Source of the DNA: Polydrusus tereticollis
Lineage: Eukaryota; Arthropoda; Insecta; Coleoptera; Curculionidae
Length of the DNA: 64,000 nucleotides
Direction of reading: 5' to 3'
NCBI GenBank assembly: GCA_963920685.1
Contig: OY987331.1
Span: 40,920,523-40,984,522 of the forward strand
Below, one piece after another: positions 1-10,678 of this stretch. Within the stretch, counting starts at the first letter, position 1; the number at the start of each line of letters is the position of its first letter. Below the pieces are notes generated by a model. The model made no database searches. It had not been told where the DNA came from and saw nothing but the letters and a program-made list of their open reading frames with translations. The translations under genes and the position numbers were made by a program.

Positions 1-58
1 AAAGCATCCGGGTTAGGTCGTAAAAAGTCGGGTTTAATTTCGGGTTATTTTGTAAACA

Positions 59-185
59 GCACCACCGAACCACCCGGGTTAGGTTATAAAACGCACCACC
101 GAACCACCCGGGTTAGATCATAAAACGCACCACCGAACCACTTGGGTTAGATCGTAAAACGCACCACCTGCACCACCTGGGTTAG
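59..185. repeat. 34-bp minisatellite (CACCACCGAACCACC...GGGTTAG)
   Basis: Three full 34-bp units (59-92, 93-126, 127-160) are followed by a partial unit. Each carries GCACCACCGAACCACCCGGG followed by TTAGRTCRTAAAAC. Degraded copies of the GGGTTAGG part lie at 8-58, and the array fades into (CACCAC/CAGCAC)n at 161-213. The reading frame is not maintained, so it is not coding. Confidence 0.85.
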
Positions 186-301
186 TTGCACCACCAGCAC
201 CACCAGCACCACTGGTCTCGTTCTGTCCGTTTCTAGCTACTATTACTATTTAGTATATTACTAATATAGCGTTCATGAAAACTACTTAATGGATAACGCT
301 A

Positions 302-2201
302 TACAGGGTGCTGATAAAGTCTGGAATAATCGATTTTTCTTGAAAACGCAAAAGTTTTTCGAAAAACGCTCGGACCCGTCGATTTTATTTTATTCTTTGA
401 AATTTTTTGACGTTCTTCAATATTATACCGGATACGCCAAAAACGCTAGGCAAGTGTCAACTTCACTTTTTCAAATAGAACACCCCTTTTTTTCTCCAAT
501 ATTCAGATTCCTCTCTAAACGCTAGACAAGTTTCATATAACATGTTGTATGGCTAAAGTCAACAGGAATTGAAATATAGGGCCCCCAATAAAAATCAAGG
601 TATAATTTTAAGGTCTAGGTATTTACCTTTTTACCGGTTTCTACATAATAACTTAGTGACGTAAATGTCAAAACATTTAATATTTACTCCAAAGTTGTCA
701 CTTTTACCCATAAAAATGTTTCTAACGGAAGCTGAGAGAATCGAAATATTAATAATAGTAGGATGTGGAGATCGAAAGAGGACACAAATAGAAGTTTGTG
801 AGTATTTTAATGATAAATATCCAAATAGAGAACACATAAATGAGGCAACTGTTTCCAAAATTGTTAAGAAGTATAATGAAGTTGGTCACGTTAGGGATAA
901 ACCTAGAAATGGACGACCTAAAATTTCCGACGATGTAAAACTTGATATTCTAGTTTCGTTGGAAGAGAGACCACATTCGAGCACAAGAAGCATTTCTCAA
1001 AATTTTGAAAATATCCACGATTCAACGGTGGCAAAGTTCCTGAAAAAGGAAAAATGGCACGCATATAAATGTCAAGGAGTACAGGAACTTTTGGAAGGCG
1101 ACCCTGACAGAAGGACTGAGTTCTGTGAAATTCTCATGGATAATTACTTGATTAACGCTGCATTATTTCCGAGTAACATAATTTTTTCCGATGAGGCAAC
1201 TTTTTCTTGGATGGCATGGTAAATCGTCCAAATTGCCGGTACTGGTCCAGCGAAAATCCCCATTGGTTCCGAGAAATTCATACCCAGCGGCCGAGAAAAA
1301 TTAATGTATGGGCAGGAATAATTCGGGATACTGTTATAGGACCCTATTCTTTTGAGGAAAATTTGACTGGCCAAAGATATTTGCAATTTCTTGAAGAAGA
1401 TCTCGCTCCAGCGTTAATTGCCCTATTTCCCGATCGGAACATTCCTGAATCACATGATACAACTATCTGGTTTCAGCAGGAGGGTGCACCAGCCCACTAT
1501 TCGGCCGAAGTCCGTAGATACCTGAATGAGTTATTTCATTATTATTGAATAGGTCGACGGGGTCAAATAGAGTGGCCTGCGAGGTCCCCCGACTTAATGC
1601 CATTGGACTTCTTTCTGTGGGGCTATATTAAGGAAAGGGTTTACAAAAATAAACCAGAAGATATTGATGTTCTCAAAACCCGTATAACAACAACCATAAG
1701 ACAAATTACCCCAGAAATTGTACATAATGTACAGTTAGCATTTGTTGAGAGATTGGGACATTGTAGAGCCGTAAATGGACACCATTTTTAACACTTACTC
1801 AAATAATATTTTAGATTGTTCACTGTATTACCAATTTTCTGTTAAAATTTTTTTCCTAGCCTAAGTATTTGTCATGTAAAACAAGCTTTAAAATTATACC
1901 TTGATTTTTATTGGGGGCCCTGTATTTCAATTCCTGTTGACTTTAGCCATACAACATGTTATATGAAACTTGTCTAGAGTTTAGAGAGGAATTTGAATAC
2001 CTATTGGAGAAAAAAAGGGGTGTTCTATTTGAAAAAGTAAAGTTGACACTTGCCTAGCGTTTTTGGCGCATCCGGTATAATATTGAAGAACGTCAAAAAA
2101 TTTCAAAGAATAAAATAAAATCGACGGGTCCGAGCGTTTTTCGAAAAACTTTTGCGTTTTCAAGAAAAATCTATTATTCCAGACTTTATCAGCACCCTGT
2201 A
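302..2201 (+). mobile_element. Mariner-type element with about 310-bp terminal inverted repeats
   Basis: The left arm (302-612) and right arm (about 1888-2201) are near-perfect reverse complements and both begin TACAGGGTGCTGATAAAGTC. The element is flanked by TA at 300-301 and 2202-2203, the target duplication expected of Tc1/mariner elements. The arms are much longer than the 20-30 bp usual for mariners. A broken transposase gene lies between them. The open frames inside the arms (289-525 and 1981-2229) encode the same peptide only because the arms are copies; they are not genes. Confidence 0.92.
665..1791 (+). pseudogene. Mariner-like (DDxD) transposase, broken
   Basis: The start is probably the ATG at 716 (Met-Phe-Leu-Thr-Glu-Ala-Glu-Arg). 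The first 140 residues hold the DNA-binding HTH region (VCEYFNDKYPNR, RNGRPKISDD). The catalytic core follows: FSDEATF (first Asp), NVWAGII, WFQQEGAPAHY, and RSPDLMPLDFFLWGY (third Asp). The usual Asp of the QQDGAPAH motif is Glu here. A frameshift occurs near 1205-1212, between FSDEATF and the MVNRPNCRYW segment. A nonsense codon (TGA, 1546-1548) sits just before IGRRGQIEWPARSPDL, where related copies in this window encode Trp. Otherwise the frame is open to VNGHHF at 1791. The copy is inactive but fairly recent. The same family recurs at 24.8 kb. Confidence 0.9.
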
Positions 2202-2779
2202 TATCTTTCTGCAAGTAAAATTTCCACACTAGGAAATATTGATAGGGGCGGCACTAGGCAAGGGGATGGGGGAGGCGATGGCCCCGCCCTGGCCCCTTTT
2301 ACGTTACGCCACTGCTCGACCTGTACATATGTTTACCAAGTTGATCATAAAACAGCCCGAATTAAAAAAAAATGTGAAATTTACTTTTGATTGCCAGTAA
2401 ACGATTACGGTAGGTAGGTACCTATGTTAATTGTCAAATACAAATGACATTTATAATCACGTGCTGTGTACAGTTACGTCTAATAATAAATAATCCCCTG
2501 GTGACTTTATATCTTATCTTTAATTTATTGCAAAGCGTTTGTGGAGATTACAATGAAATTACTTAATAGTATGATTTTATTAATTTGTTACGATTTTTAA
2601 ATAGAAATGATAACCTCGGTCAATTTTTTATGACTAAATTTACACCGTAGAATTTTGATCTTATTACATAAAAAATTGACAGGTCAGCTTACGCTGTTAT
2701 CATTAATTTTTTCTATTACAGACAGCACAAGCGCTTACCCTTCTTAGTATACCTTTATCAATAAAAGATCTTTCGAAAT
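2202..2779. other. Intergenic DNA with a fragment of a GTGGCGTAAC-type element
   Basis: No gene seen. 2262-2312 is GC-rich and ends GTTACGCCACTG, the reverse complement of the CAGTGGCGTAAC end seen on the small hAT-like MITE at 53357, so it is probably an element end. The rest is AT-rich DNA without recognisable structure. Confidence 0.5.
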
Positions 2780-3240
2780 CTGATGTCAAGTTTTCAAAAT
2801 TCAAAATGGCGGATCCAATATGGCGACTATTGGAACGCAAAATCTCAGAATTGACCATTATATTTTCAACTTGTCTGAAAATTGACGTACGGGGTATTTT
2901 TGAAGTCGTTGAAATTTGAAGGGGGTTCTTAGGGTCGCTGATTATGAATTTGATATCAGTTTTTGGAAAAACAAAATGGCGGATTTAAAATGGAGGACTA
3001 ATTTTAAAAAACTACTTCGTTATACACAAAAATCAGTGGAAGGGGGTTTTCGGGGTCGCTGATTACGAATTTGACATTAATTTTTGAAAAAACAAAATGG
3101 CGGATTAAAATGGCCGACGAATTTTAAAGGAACGACTCTGTTCTTCACAATATAATGGTCTATTCTGAGATTTTGCCTTCGATTAGTCGCCATATTGGAT
3201 CCGCCATTTTGAATTTTGAAAATTTGACATCAGAATCGTA
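2780..3240. repeat. Foldback/tandem repeat built on AAAATGGCGGAT
   Basis: 2780-2870 and 3148-3237 are inverted copies of each other, both containing CAAAATGGCGGATCCAATAT then GGCGAC. Between them are two direct copies of a unit of about 120 bp with GGGGTCGCTGATTA(T/C)GAATT, AACAAAATGGCGGATT and TGG(A/C)xGAC. No reading frame is present. It looks like a small foldback element or degenerate satellite unit. Confidence 0.75.
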
Positions 3241-3688
3241 ATCAGCGACCCCAAAAACTTTAAGCCAAGGTTTAATAAGAATTATTTCTTATCTACTTCT
3301 CGAATAAATACAGGTGGCCTTTTAGGCACATTGCGACCGAACTCGTTAGTTTTAGGGTTGCAACCGACGGAGGGTTTAAATATATTTTCTAAAAATACAA
3401 ATTCGTTAAAAGCTTTCAGGAGGTTTGTAACTATTTATTTTAAATCGGCTACAAAAATGATTTGGCACCAATAACAAACTGTATCTAAATAATATCACAT
3501 TTCGAATAGTTTCGCTTGTAGATAGTATATTTCTGCTTCTCTCGACGCCGACGGTGTAAACACGGTCCGCATTAAGGAGAGGGAACTACATAAACTGAAC
3601 TTGTTATCGAGTTGTTTACGTTATACACGTTATATCAGTTTTATTTGGTACGACTCGTTTTACTGTCAGGGTCAAGACTACTTCAAAA
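3241..3688 (+). promoter_or_regulatory. Putative promoter and 5' UTR region of the dehydrogenase
   Basis: This is about 450 bp of non-repetitive DNA before the start codon at 3689. An arthropod-type initiator TCAGT occurs at 3635-3639 in an otherwise AT-rich stretch, about 52 bp upstream of the ATG. No convincing TATA box is placed correctly. Start-site assignment is a guess from the motif alone. Confidence 0.35.
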
Positions 3689-6599
3689 ATGATTCGATCA
3701 GCTGTAAGTTTCCTAAATACTTTTTTAAATGACACACCTTTACACTTTTATTTTATTTGCTAAATACTAGAAATTAAATATAATGGGTTTTCTAACAGCC
3801 AAAGCTTGGTTAAGTTAGCAATGCAGTAGGTACTTACAATGGCAGGTCCTACTACATGCATTACCTTTGTATGGACATTTTTTATAAAAAGCGTAATTTC
3901 TCCATTTATTTTCGGTTATAACAAAAATATCCTGTTTTCTGTTATCGATGAAACCTTCATATATTTAGTATATATCGGCATGTGTTGTTTTTATTCTAGA
4001 TAAAAAAAACGCATCGCAAATATGTTACAAAATTTTATATAGTGCGCATAATAGAAACCCTATACCTACTTATCTAGCTTTCTGAGTTATTTGTATCTAG
4101 TTATAAAAATCTAAACTTGGAACACTCCAGAATAACCATAAATAGATTAAAAGAGTAAATTCTTAAGATTTTCGACCCCCTGCGTCTTGCAGTGGTACCT
4201 ATATGTGGTATGTTTATATCAGTAATTTTAAAATACAAATTCAATTTTAAGCTGTTTTTCTATTTAACGTATTTTCGTATATTTGTACATGATTATGTAC
4301 TAGGTACCTACTTATATTGTTTTATTGTTAAGTTCTTGCATAGTATCTCCATAATAAAAACAATTTTAATAGGTATATCATGTAAAAATATGCAATTTAT
4401 AGTTCTAGTTATACAGATCAAGATGGCTCTAAAATATCCACTCTCTAACCTACTTTACATTTACTTTGTAATATTATGGTCGTCGTTTCAACAAACGAAT
4501 GCAAAACTGTCATTATATTCATAAAGCCGGGCTTGGTGTCGCTAAAGGTCATTTTAATATTCGTATAATAAAATTTTTAAATTCAGCCCAAAGTTCAGTG
4601 GCGTCTCATGATTTACGACTAGATAAATTCAACCCACTTAACATGTAAAATCATATCCCTCTTTTTTAGGCATCCCCAATATTGGGTGTTCTAAAACGTA
4701 GCTATTCAAACGCCGCTCCCACAACCAAACTATTCATTGACGGTCAATTCGTTGATTCAAAAGCAACACAATGGGTGGATCTTCACGACCCCGCCACCAA
4801 CAATTTAGTTACCAGAGTACCACAAAGCACACCAGCAGGTAAAAATAATATTTCACAAGCTTTCACGGAAATAGATACCTAGAGTATTAGCAGCCCCCAT
4901 ACATTGTTTAATTTAACTTACTTTTAGAAATGGAAGCAGCTGTAGAATCCTGCAAAAAGGCCTATTCTTCCTGGAAGGACACATCAGTACTAACAAGACA
5001 GCAGTTAATGTTAAAACTACAGGCAGCAATAAGACGTGATATGAAGAAGATAGCAGCAAACATCACTTTAGAACAAGGAAAGACATTGGCTGATGCTGAT
5101 GGTGATGTGATAAGAGGAATTCGTAAGTAATGATGCACAAACAACTACATGTAGCTGAACTTATTGTAACATTTTATAGAGGTAGTCGAACATGCGTGTG
5201 GGGCTGGTACCCTCCTCCAAGGCGAATCGCTACAAAGCATTTCCAAAGATATGGATATTACGTCCTACAAAGTTCCTATTGGAGTAACTGCTGGTAAGTA
5301 GTCTGATTTATACTCTATTCGCTTTAATACCAGTGATCATCAAATTCTCGTAGGTATTTGCCCATTCAACTTCCCCGCTATGGTCCCCTTGTGGATGTTC
5401 CCTTTAGCATTAATAACCGGCAACACCATGCTCCTTAAACCTTCGGAAAGAGACCCCGGAGCAACCATGATGCTCATGGAGTTGCTAAATGAAGTCGGAT
5501 GTCCCCCTGGTGTGGTTAACGTAAGAAATGTTGCAATAAGTTCTTCTCTCTTAGAATTAACAACCATTTTTCCAGGTTATCCATGGAAACCATGACTCTG
5601 TTAACTTTATCTGCGATCATCCGGATATCAGAGCTATAAGTTTTGTCGGAGGCGACAAAGCTGGCAAGCACATATACCAGAGAGGTGCTGCCAGTGGAAA
5701 GAGGGTGCAGTCCAACATGGGTGCTAAGAACCACGCCATCGTACTGCCCGATGCTGATAAGAATGCTGCACTGGACGCGTTGGCGGGTGCTGCTTTTGGT
5801 GCTGCTGGACAACGGTAAGCTTAACAGATGGTTTGTATTTGAAATCATATACGAATTGCTTTTAATTTCAGGTGTATGGCATTGAGTGTAGCTATTTTAG
5901 TGGGAGAAGCCCAAAAATGGATACCAGAGTTGGTAGAAAAAGCAAAAAAGCTCAATGTTAACGCGGGTCACGAACCAGGTACCGATGTGGGACCAGTTAT
6001 ATCGCCCCAGGCTAAACAAAGAATTTTGCATTTAATTGAAGCAGGAATAAAACAGGTTTGTTCTTAGTTAAATCATCTGATTATACCCTTGTTATCCGAG
6101 TGTACTATTTATTATTCAACAGGGAGCCAAATGTCCTCTGGATGGCCGAAATATCAAAGTAGATAAATACCCCAATGGTAACTTCGTGGGTCCAACCATC
6201 CTCACCGACGTCAAACCCACCCACGACTGCTACACGGAAGAAATCTTCGGCCCGGTGCTATCCATTATCTCCGTAGACACCTTTGAAGAAGCTATCAATA
6301 TAATTAATGCTAACCCTTACGGCAATGGTACCGCTATCTTCACCACAAGCGGCAATCATGCCAGACAGTTCATCCATGAAGTAGACGTAGGACAAATCGG
6401 TATTAACGTTCCTATTCCGGTACCATTGCCCATGTTTAGTTTTACGGGATCCAGGGGCAGTTTCCATGGAGATTTGCACTTTTACGGTAAACAAGGGTTG
6501 AACTTCTACACGGAAACCAAGACGATAACATCGCTGTGGAGGAAGGGAGCGGTTCCCGCGAGTGCGTCCCCATCAGTCGCCATGCCTGTACATAATTGA
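3689..6599 (+). CDS. ALDH6A1: Methylmalonate-semialdehyde dehydrogenase (acylating), mitochondrial; complete, eight exons
   Basis: The enzyme oxidises (methyl)malonate semialdehyde to propionyl-/acetyl-CoA in valine and pyrimidine breakdown, in mitochondria. Exons: 3689-3703, 4670-4838, 4928-5122, 5180-5293, 5354-5520, 5576-5814, 5872-6055, 6123-6599. Every junction is GT/AG with consistent phase. The joined frame is 1560 nt (519 residues), the usual family length. The N-terminus (MIRSA-ASPILGVLKRSYSN) looks like a mitochondrial presequence. Visible family blocks are LITLEQGKTLADA-like ITLEQGKTLADADGDV, CPFNFPAMVPLWMFPLA, LLKPSERDPGA, SFVGGDK, NMGAKNHA, GAAGQRCMALS (nucleophile Cys codon 5873-5875), CYTEEIFGPVL and PIPVPLPMFSFTGSR. 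No stops or frameshifts, so it appears functional. It is the only intact host gene here and is free of transposons inside its introns. Confidence 0.96.
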
Positions 6600-6658
6600 T
6601 CTTTTTTGTATATATATGAAACAAGCGTTTATTTTGTATTTTGTAAATAAGACTGGTA

Positions 6659-6664
6659 AATAAA
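6659..6664 (+). terminator. Polyadenylation signal of the dehydrogenase
   Basis: AATAAA lies 60 bp after the TGA stop (6597-6599) in an AT-rich 3' UTR that also has AAATAAG at 6645-6651. Confidence 0.7.
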
Positions 6665-7169
6665 GTGTATGTTTAAGGCCGCCGAGTTTAATTTGATATG
6701 GGGGTTTAAATGTATTTTTCAGTAGTTGATAAAAATGATATAGCAGACCCATATAGCTACATATTATCTTGTCGGCTCATTTTTTTTCTTTGCTTTATTA
6801 GCTGGTCTGGTCTGTCTATACAGAAATGACTGCCAGAAGCTTCGTCCAACGTTTCACGGCCCGTCATATTTCTTAAGTTATCAGGCATCCTAATCTTTTA
6901 GGCATAGGGGACTTTAAAAATCACATCCCATATGACGTACGAGTTGAGTTCAGCGAAGAAACTCTATTTTTTTGTTAAAAGCGCTTGCGTGGACACAACA
7001 GACACCATAGAAATTTAGTACTTAATAGTTCATGTTATTTATGATGTTTGTGTTAAAAATGTCATTTTAGTTTGTGAGAGGGAAATTGGATAACAAGCGT
7101 AGCGCTACGGTCGTAATCCAAGTTCCCTTCTTTCTCTTTTTTTTTAATTTGGTTAGGAATAGTTGCTTC
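6665..7169. other. Intergenic, no gene seen
   Basis: No open frame, transposase motif or inverted repeat of note. There is a 12-bp perfect palindrome, CGTAGCGCTACG, at 7098-7109. Confidence 0.4.
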
Positions 7170-7434
7170 AAACGTTGCGAAAAATGCATCAATTACAATT
7201 ACCAATTACTAACAATATTGTATAATTATTTTAATTAATTACCCACTAAAAGTAATTGATTCCTTAAATTACTCAGATTAATTCAATTACTTTTATAAAT
7301 AATTCAATCATTTTTTAGTACTTGAACTACCCTAAAAGTAATTGAATTACTCCGATTCTATAAATCAGTCGCTTTCTGGTAATTAAATATCCCGATAAAA
7401 CCCAAACCATCCAGTCTGGTCCTGGCGCGACACA

Positions 7435-7790
7435 GTGAAATACCTCGGTATCACCCTTGACAAAACCCTCCATTGGCGCCCCCATATTCAGAACACCGCC
7501 AACAAAGCCAGGCTCTTCTATAGCCAATTATACTCACTGCTCAATCATCCTCCCTACCCTCACATACGGTTCAGCAGCTTGGGGATAACCCCAGATATTT
7601 CTCCCAAAACCTTCTAAAAACCCACATACCCGACTCCATGTGAACAGCGGAGTTTGCTGGTAATGATGAGACCCTGCGGAATGGACCGCAGGGGGCGGGG
7701 CAAGCAAGCTTAGGGGAGTAAGTGGAGATCAGAAGTCGTGATAGCTCTGGCCCCCGATAACTCCTTCAAGGTGGACTCACCTTACTACTT
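7435..7790 (+). pseudogene. LINE reverse transcriptase C-terminal fragment with 3' UTR
   Basis: The frame from 7435 reads VKYLGITLDKTLHWRPHIQN and continues ANKARLFYSQLYSLLNHPPYP, typical of the thumb/C-terminal part of jockey-type non-LTR reverse transcriptases. The frame is lost at about 7560. A GC-rich stretch with GGACCGCAGGGGGCGGGG follows to about 7790 and looks like a LINE 3' UTR. It is 5'-truncated and dead. Confidence 0.75.
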
Positions 7791-8268
7791 GGTAATTAAA
7801 TTACTCTCCAAATAGGTAAATTCAATTACATTTTGATATTTGAATTAGTATATTATGAGCAATTGAATTATTTTTTTTTATATATATTTATATATATCAT
7901 TATAGAACGAAAATTTTTAATTTAATATTGTTTTATTTAGAGCACAATAATTTTATTATAAAAGGAACTTAAAAAGGTTTGGATTTTTTATTTTCTTCAC
8001 TACATAGCAGTTAAACTTCCACTTCTAATTTTGTGATACCTTTAACTTATTGAAAACTAGAATGACCAATTTATAATAATTAATTGTCTCTCTATATGGG
8101 CTAATACGATTCATTTGTTAAAATAAAACAAATGTAACAATTAAGTAAAATAAAAAAATAATAAAAAAACTAGGTAGGTAGATACAAATAAACACGATAT
8201 TTTTCATTACAAAGAAAAAATACCTAAAAAACATTTTTTCTTTTTTTTTTAATTTGCTTTTGAAATAA

Positions 8269-8690
8269 CTAATGCTTCGAAATGTTTGTCAAAGAGAACA
8301 TGTCTTCTGGGGCTATTAGTGATCTCAGCGAAAGAAAACAGTCTTTTAACTGGAGCAGAGGGAGCTCATTAAGATGCTGGAGAATCTGCAACTCAATCTT
8401 CTTATTTGTAGATCTTTTATCATTTTCATTATATAGGTCCTTATTAGCATCCAATTTAAAAGAAGTATTTATACCAATATTAGATTGTTTGCATTCGTCT
8501 TCGCTAGCCCTAAGTTATCTCCTAACTTCATATCCTGTGCTTTTTCAAAAATAAATTTCGTGATACTTTCTGTTCAATCCCCTTATAGGAAGTTCTGGAA
8601 ACAATTTTTCCACCGTACGTTCAATTGGGGCAGCATGAAAGATGCAATATTTGCCTTCTTTGCTTCCTAAGTTAATAAAATTAGTATCCT
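8269..8690 (-). pseudogene. Decayed unrecognised ORF, possibly a transposase remnant
   Basis: On the minus strand 8690 to 8269 reads in pieces: YCIFHAAPIERTVEKLFPEL, a stop, then ASEDECKQSNIGINTSFKLD leading into DANKDLYNENDKRSTNKKIELQ and a Leu-rich segment (QHLNELPLLQLKDCFLSLRS). The APIERT-x-EKLF segment loosely recalls the hAT C-terminal SAPSERxFS motif, but this is weak. At least two stops are present. It sits inside AATTGA-rich flanks with a hAT-like right end. Confidence 0.3.
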
Positions 8691-9239
8691 ACCCCACAGA
8701 CTATTTATAAAAAATATTTGATCGCATTGACGTAGCATTAAGAAGCGGCTACCGAGTTGGAATACAAACCTTTAATCTCTAGCCGCCCTTTAATGAAACA
8801 ATGTTTAGTTTCTCTTTAGAGTAATGGAATAATAAGAAAATTAGAATTCCAATAACTTTTTATGTAATTGAATTATTTTGGAGTAAATCGATTACTTTTT
8901 ATATAATTGAATTATTTGCAAGTTAAGAACCAATTACCAATAACATTAATCCTAGTAATTGAAAAACCAACTACAATTATAATTTCCAAAAAGTAATTAA
9001 ACACGATTTTTCAATTATTTTAGTTCAATTACCGACAGCTCTGGTTACAATGCAATATGTCTACAGAATAAAATATTTAATAAATATCATCATTACCAAT
9101 TTTTCAAAAATTAAAACAAAAACGGTTTCATAAAAAGTCTTATACCGATACTGAAAACGGTATCGCAAGAGTTCTGTTAATAAACCAACACAGAAAATTA
9201 TTTTTCCAAAGCAGTCCACCAGACCAGGACCCCGTAGGT

Positions 9240-9630
9240 TAGTATAGGTTTACAATGGCCGTAAAGAACATCCTAAAACGACTACAAGGAAGATTGCTAG
9301 AGACTTGAATATTTGCCATCAAATTGTTTGGAGAATTATAGTGGAATTTTTGTTAGATCCGTACCATATTTTAAGAGTACACGCATTACTTCCCACAAAT
9401 TTTCCAAGGCGTGTGACCTTCTGTCAGTGGTATCTTCATAATATTGCAAAAAATCCGCAATTTCAGGCACAGATTCTGTTCACGGATGAAGCTAATTTTT
9501 CAAGAAATGCCATTCACACTTTCCACAACAATCATTTGTGAGCGGAAGAAAATCCCTATGCCGTAACCGGAACCCATTTCCAACATCAATTTTCGGTTAA
9601 CGTATGGGTAGGAATTATTGGTAAGCCTGT
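9240..9630 (+). pseudogene. Mariner-like transposase, N-terminal/central piece of a split copy
   Basis: The frame reads HQIVWRIIVEFLLDPYHILR, LLPTNFPRRVTFCQWYL, then ILFTDEANFSRNAIH (first catalytic Asp) and NPYAVTGTHFQHQFSVNVWV-GIIG, where similarity stops at about 9627. The rest of the protein resumes at 12165. Stop codons (for example TGA at 9539-9541) already break this part. Confidence 0.85.
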
Positions 9631-9631
9631 C

Positions 9632-9700
9632 CAGAGATAGAAGGAAGTTACACTTTGCCTTTGAATGGAATTATCCAAGGGTGGCCATGAACAAACAATG
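9632..9700 (+). repeat. Repeat shared with the window's right edge
   Basis: About 68 bp, starting AAGCCTGTCCAGAGATA and ending ATTATCCAAGGGTGGCCAT, recur with few differences at 63933-64000, where the window ends. It is absent from the sister DDE_3 copy at 36.5 kb, so it is not part of that element. Confidence 0.8.
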
Positions 9701-10678
9701 AATAAATGAATAAATGCAGGTAAATTATGGTCCGTACTTAAAAATGTCTTAAACTAAACTGCAAATCCGGAAGACGTAATTTCATTATTAAAGTAATAGT
9801 TTGGTGATTTTAAACCGATTTTTCCCTGATTTAAAATGAGAGGGTTAATCCCATAAAACAAATTATGTTCTAAAGACTGTATATATAGCCACTCTAGTTA
9901 GTTTAAAGCTTAGTGATTATTCTTACTTCGTGTGTAATACAGCGTTTGCTTAATCGTATGCGAGTCATGGAAAATATGTGCAAGCCCAATGTGCCTCAAG
10001 AGATAACCCCGTCGAAAAGCAGAAAACACTTTTCTGTGGAAACTAAGGAAGTTATAAACAATGTTTATTCAACTCTCATTGAACGTGCGGTCAGCAAGCA
10101 AGCAGCGTTAGTAGAAACGGCCAGATTTTAGCGAGGAAAAAAATAACCAATACTGGCATTTTCTCGAAGGTAGATGGAAGGGATCAAGATATAATATGGC
10201 GTAAAATTTACGAGTCATACGAGGAACAACGCGTGCCTAAATTAGATAATTTAATTAAGAGGCTTGAAAAGGATAAAACTGGCGTTAAATGTGACAGAAC
10301 AACGTTATTGAAGTGTATCCAACACATGGGTTTTAGATTTAAAAAAATTAACAAAAGACAAGTTTTAATGGAATCTAGTAGAATTCGGGAATGGCGATTC
10401 GAAAATCTACAAAAAATTAGGATTTACAGAGATCAGCAAAGGCCGATTATTTACTTGGTTAAAACCTGGTTCGACACATATGATAAGGGTTGGGTTGACT
10501 CAAGCGGCAAGTGTAAAAAAAGCGTGCCATCAAGAAGAGGTAAACGAATTACGATTTTGCATGCTGGATCTAAAGACGGATATATTCCAAATGGACTTTC
10601 TCTGTCTGCAAAAAACATTAAGGATTCTTCTCTGGATTACCAGGAGGTCACCACTGCTGATTTATTTATTTGAAGATT

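Larger units (their letters stand above)
7170..9044. mobile_element. AATTGA-rich composite region, probably a hAT-like element
   Basis: Three blocks (7180-7345, 7790-7870, 8815-9044) are saturated with TAATTGAATTA and AATTACTTTT words on both strands. The right edge, read on the minus strand, begins CAGAGCTGTCGGTAATTGAA, which resembles hAT termini. A matching left terminus and an 8-bp target duplication were not found, so the left edge is approximate. A LINE fragment (7435-7790) and a decayed minus-strand frame (8269-8690) lie inside. Confidence 0.5.

Noticed and set aside
289..525. Open frame starting MDNAIQGADKVWNNRF
   Set aside because: It lies in the terminal inverted repeat of the mariner and reappears at 1981-2229 only because the arms are copies.
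4192..4524. 110-codon open frame in intron 1 of the dehydrogenase
   Set aside because: Lies between well-defined exons on the same strand, AT-rich hydrophobic composition, no motif.
8269..8690. Confident hAT transposase call
   Set aside because: Only one short APIERT-type word resembles hAT; stops are frequent and the rest does not match, so it was left as unrecognised.
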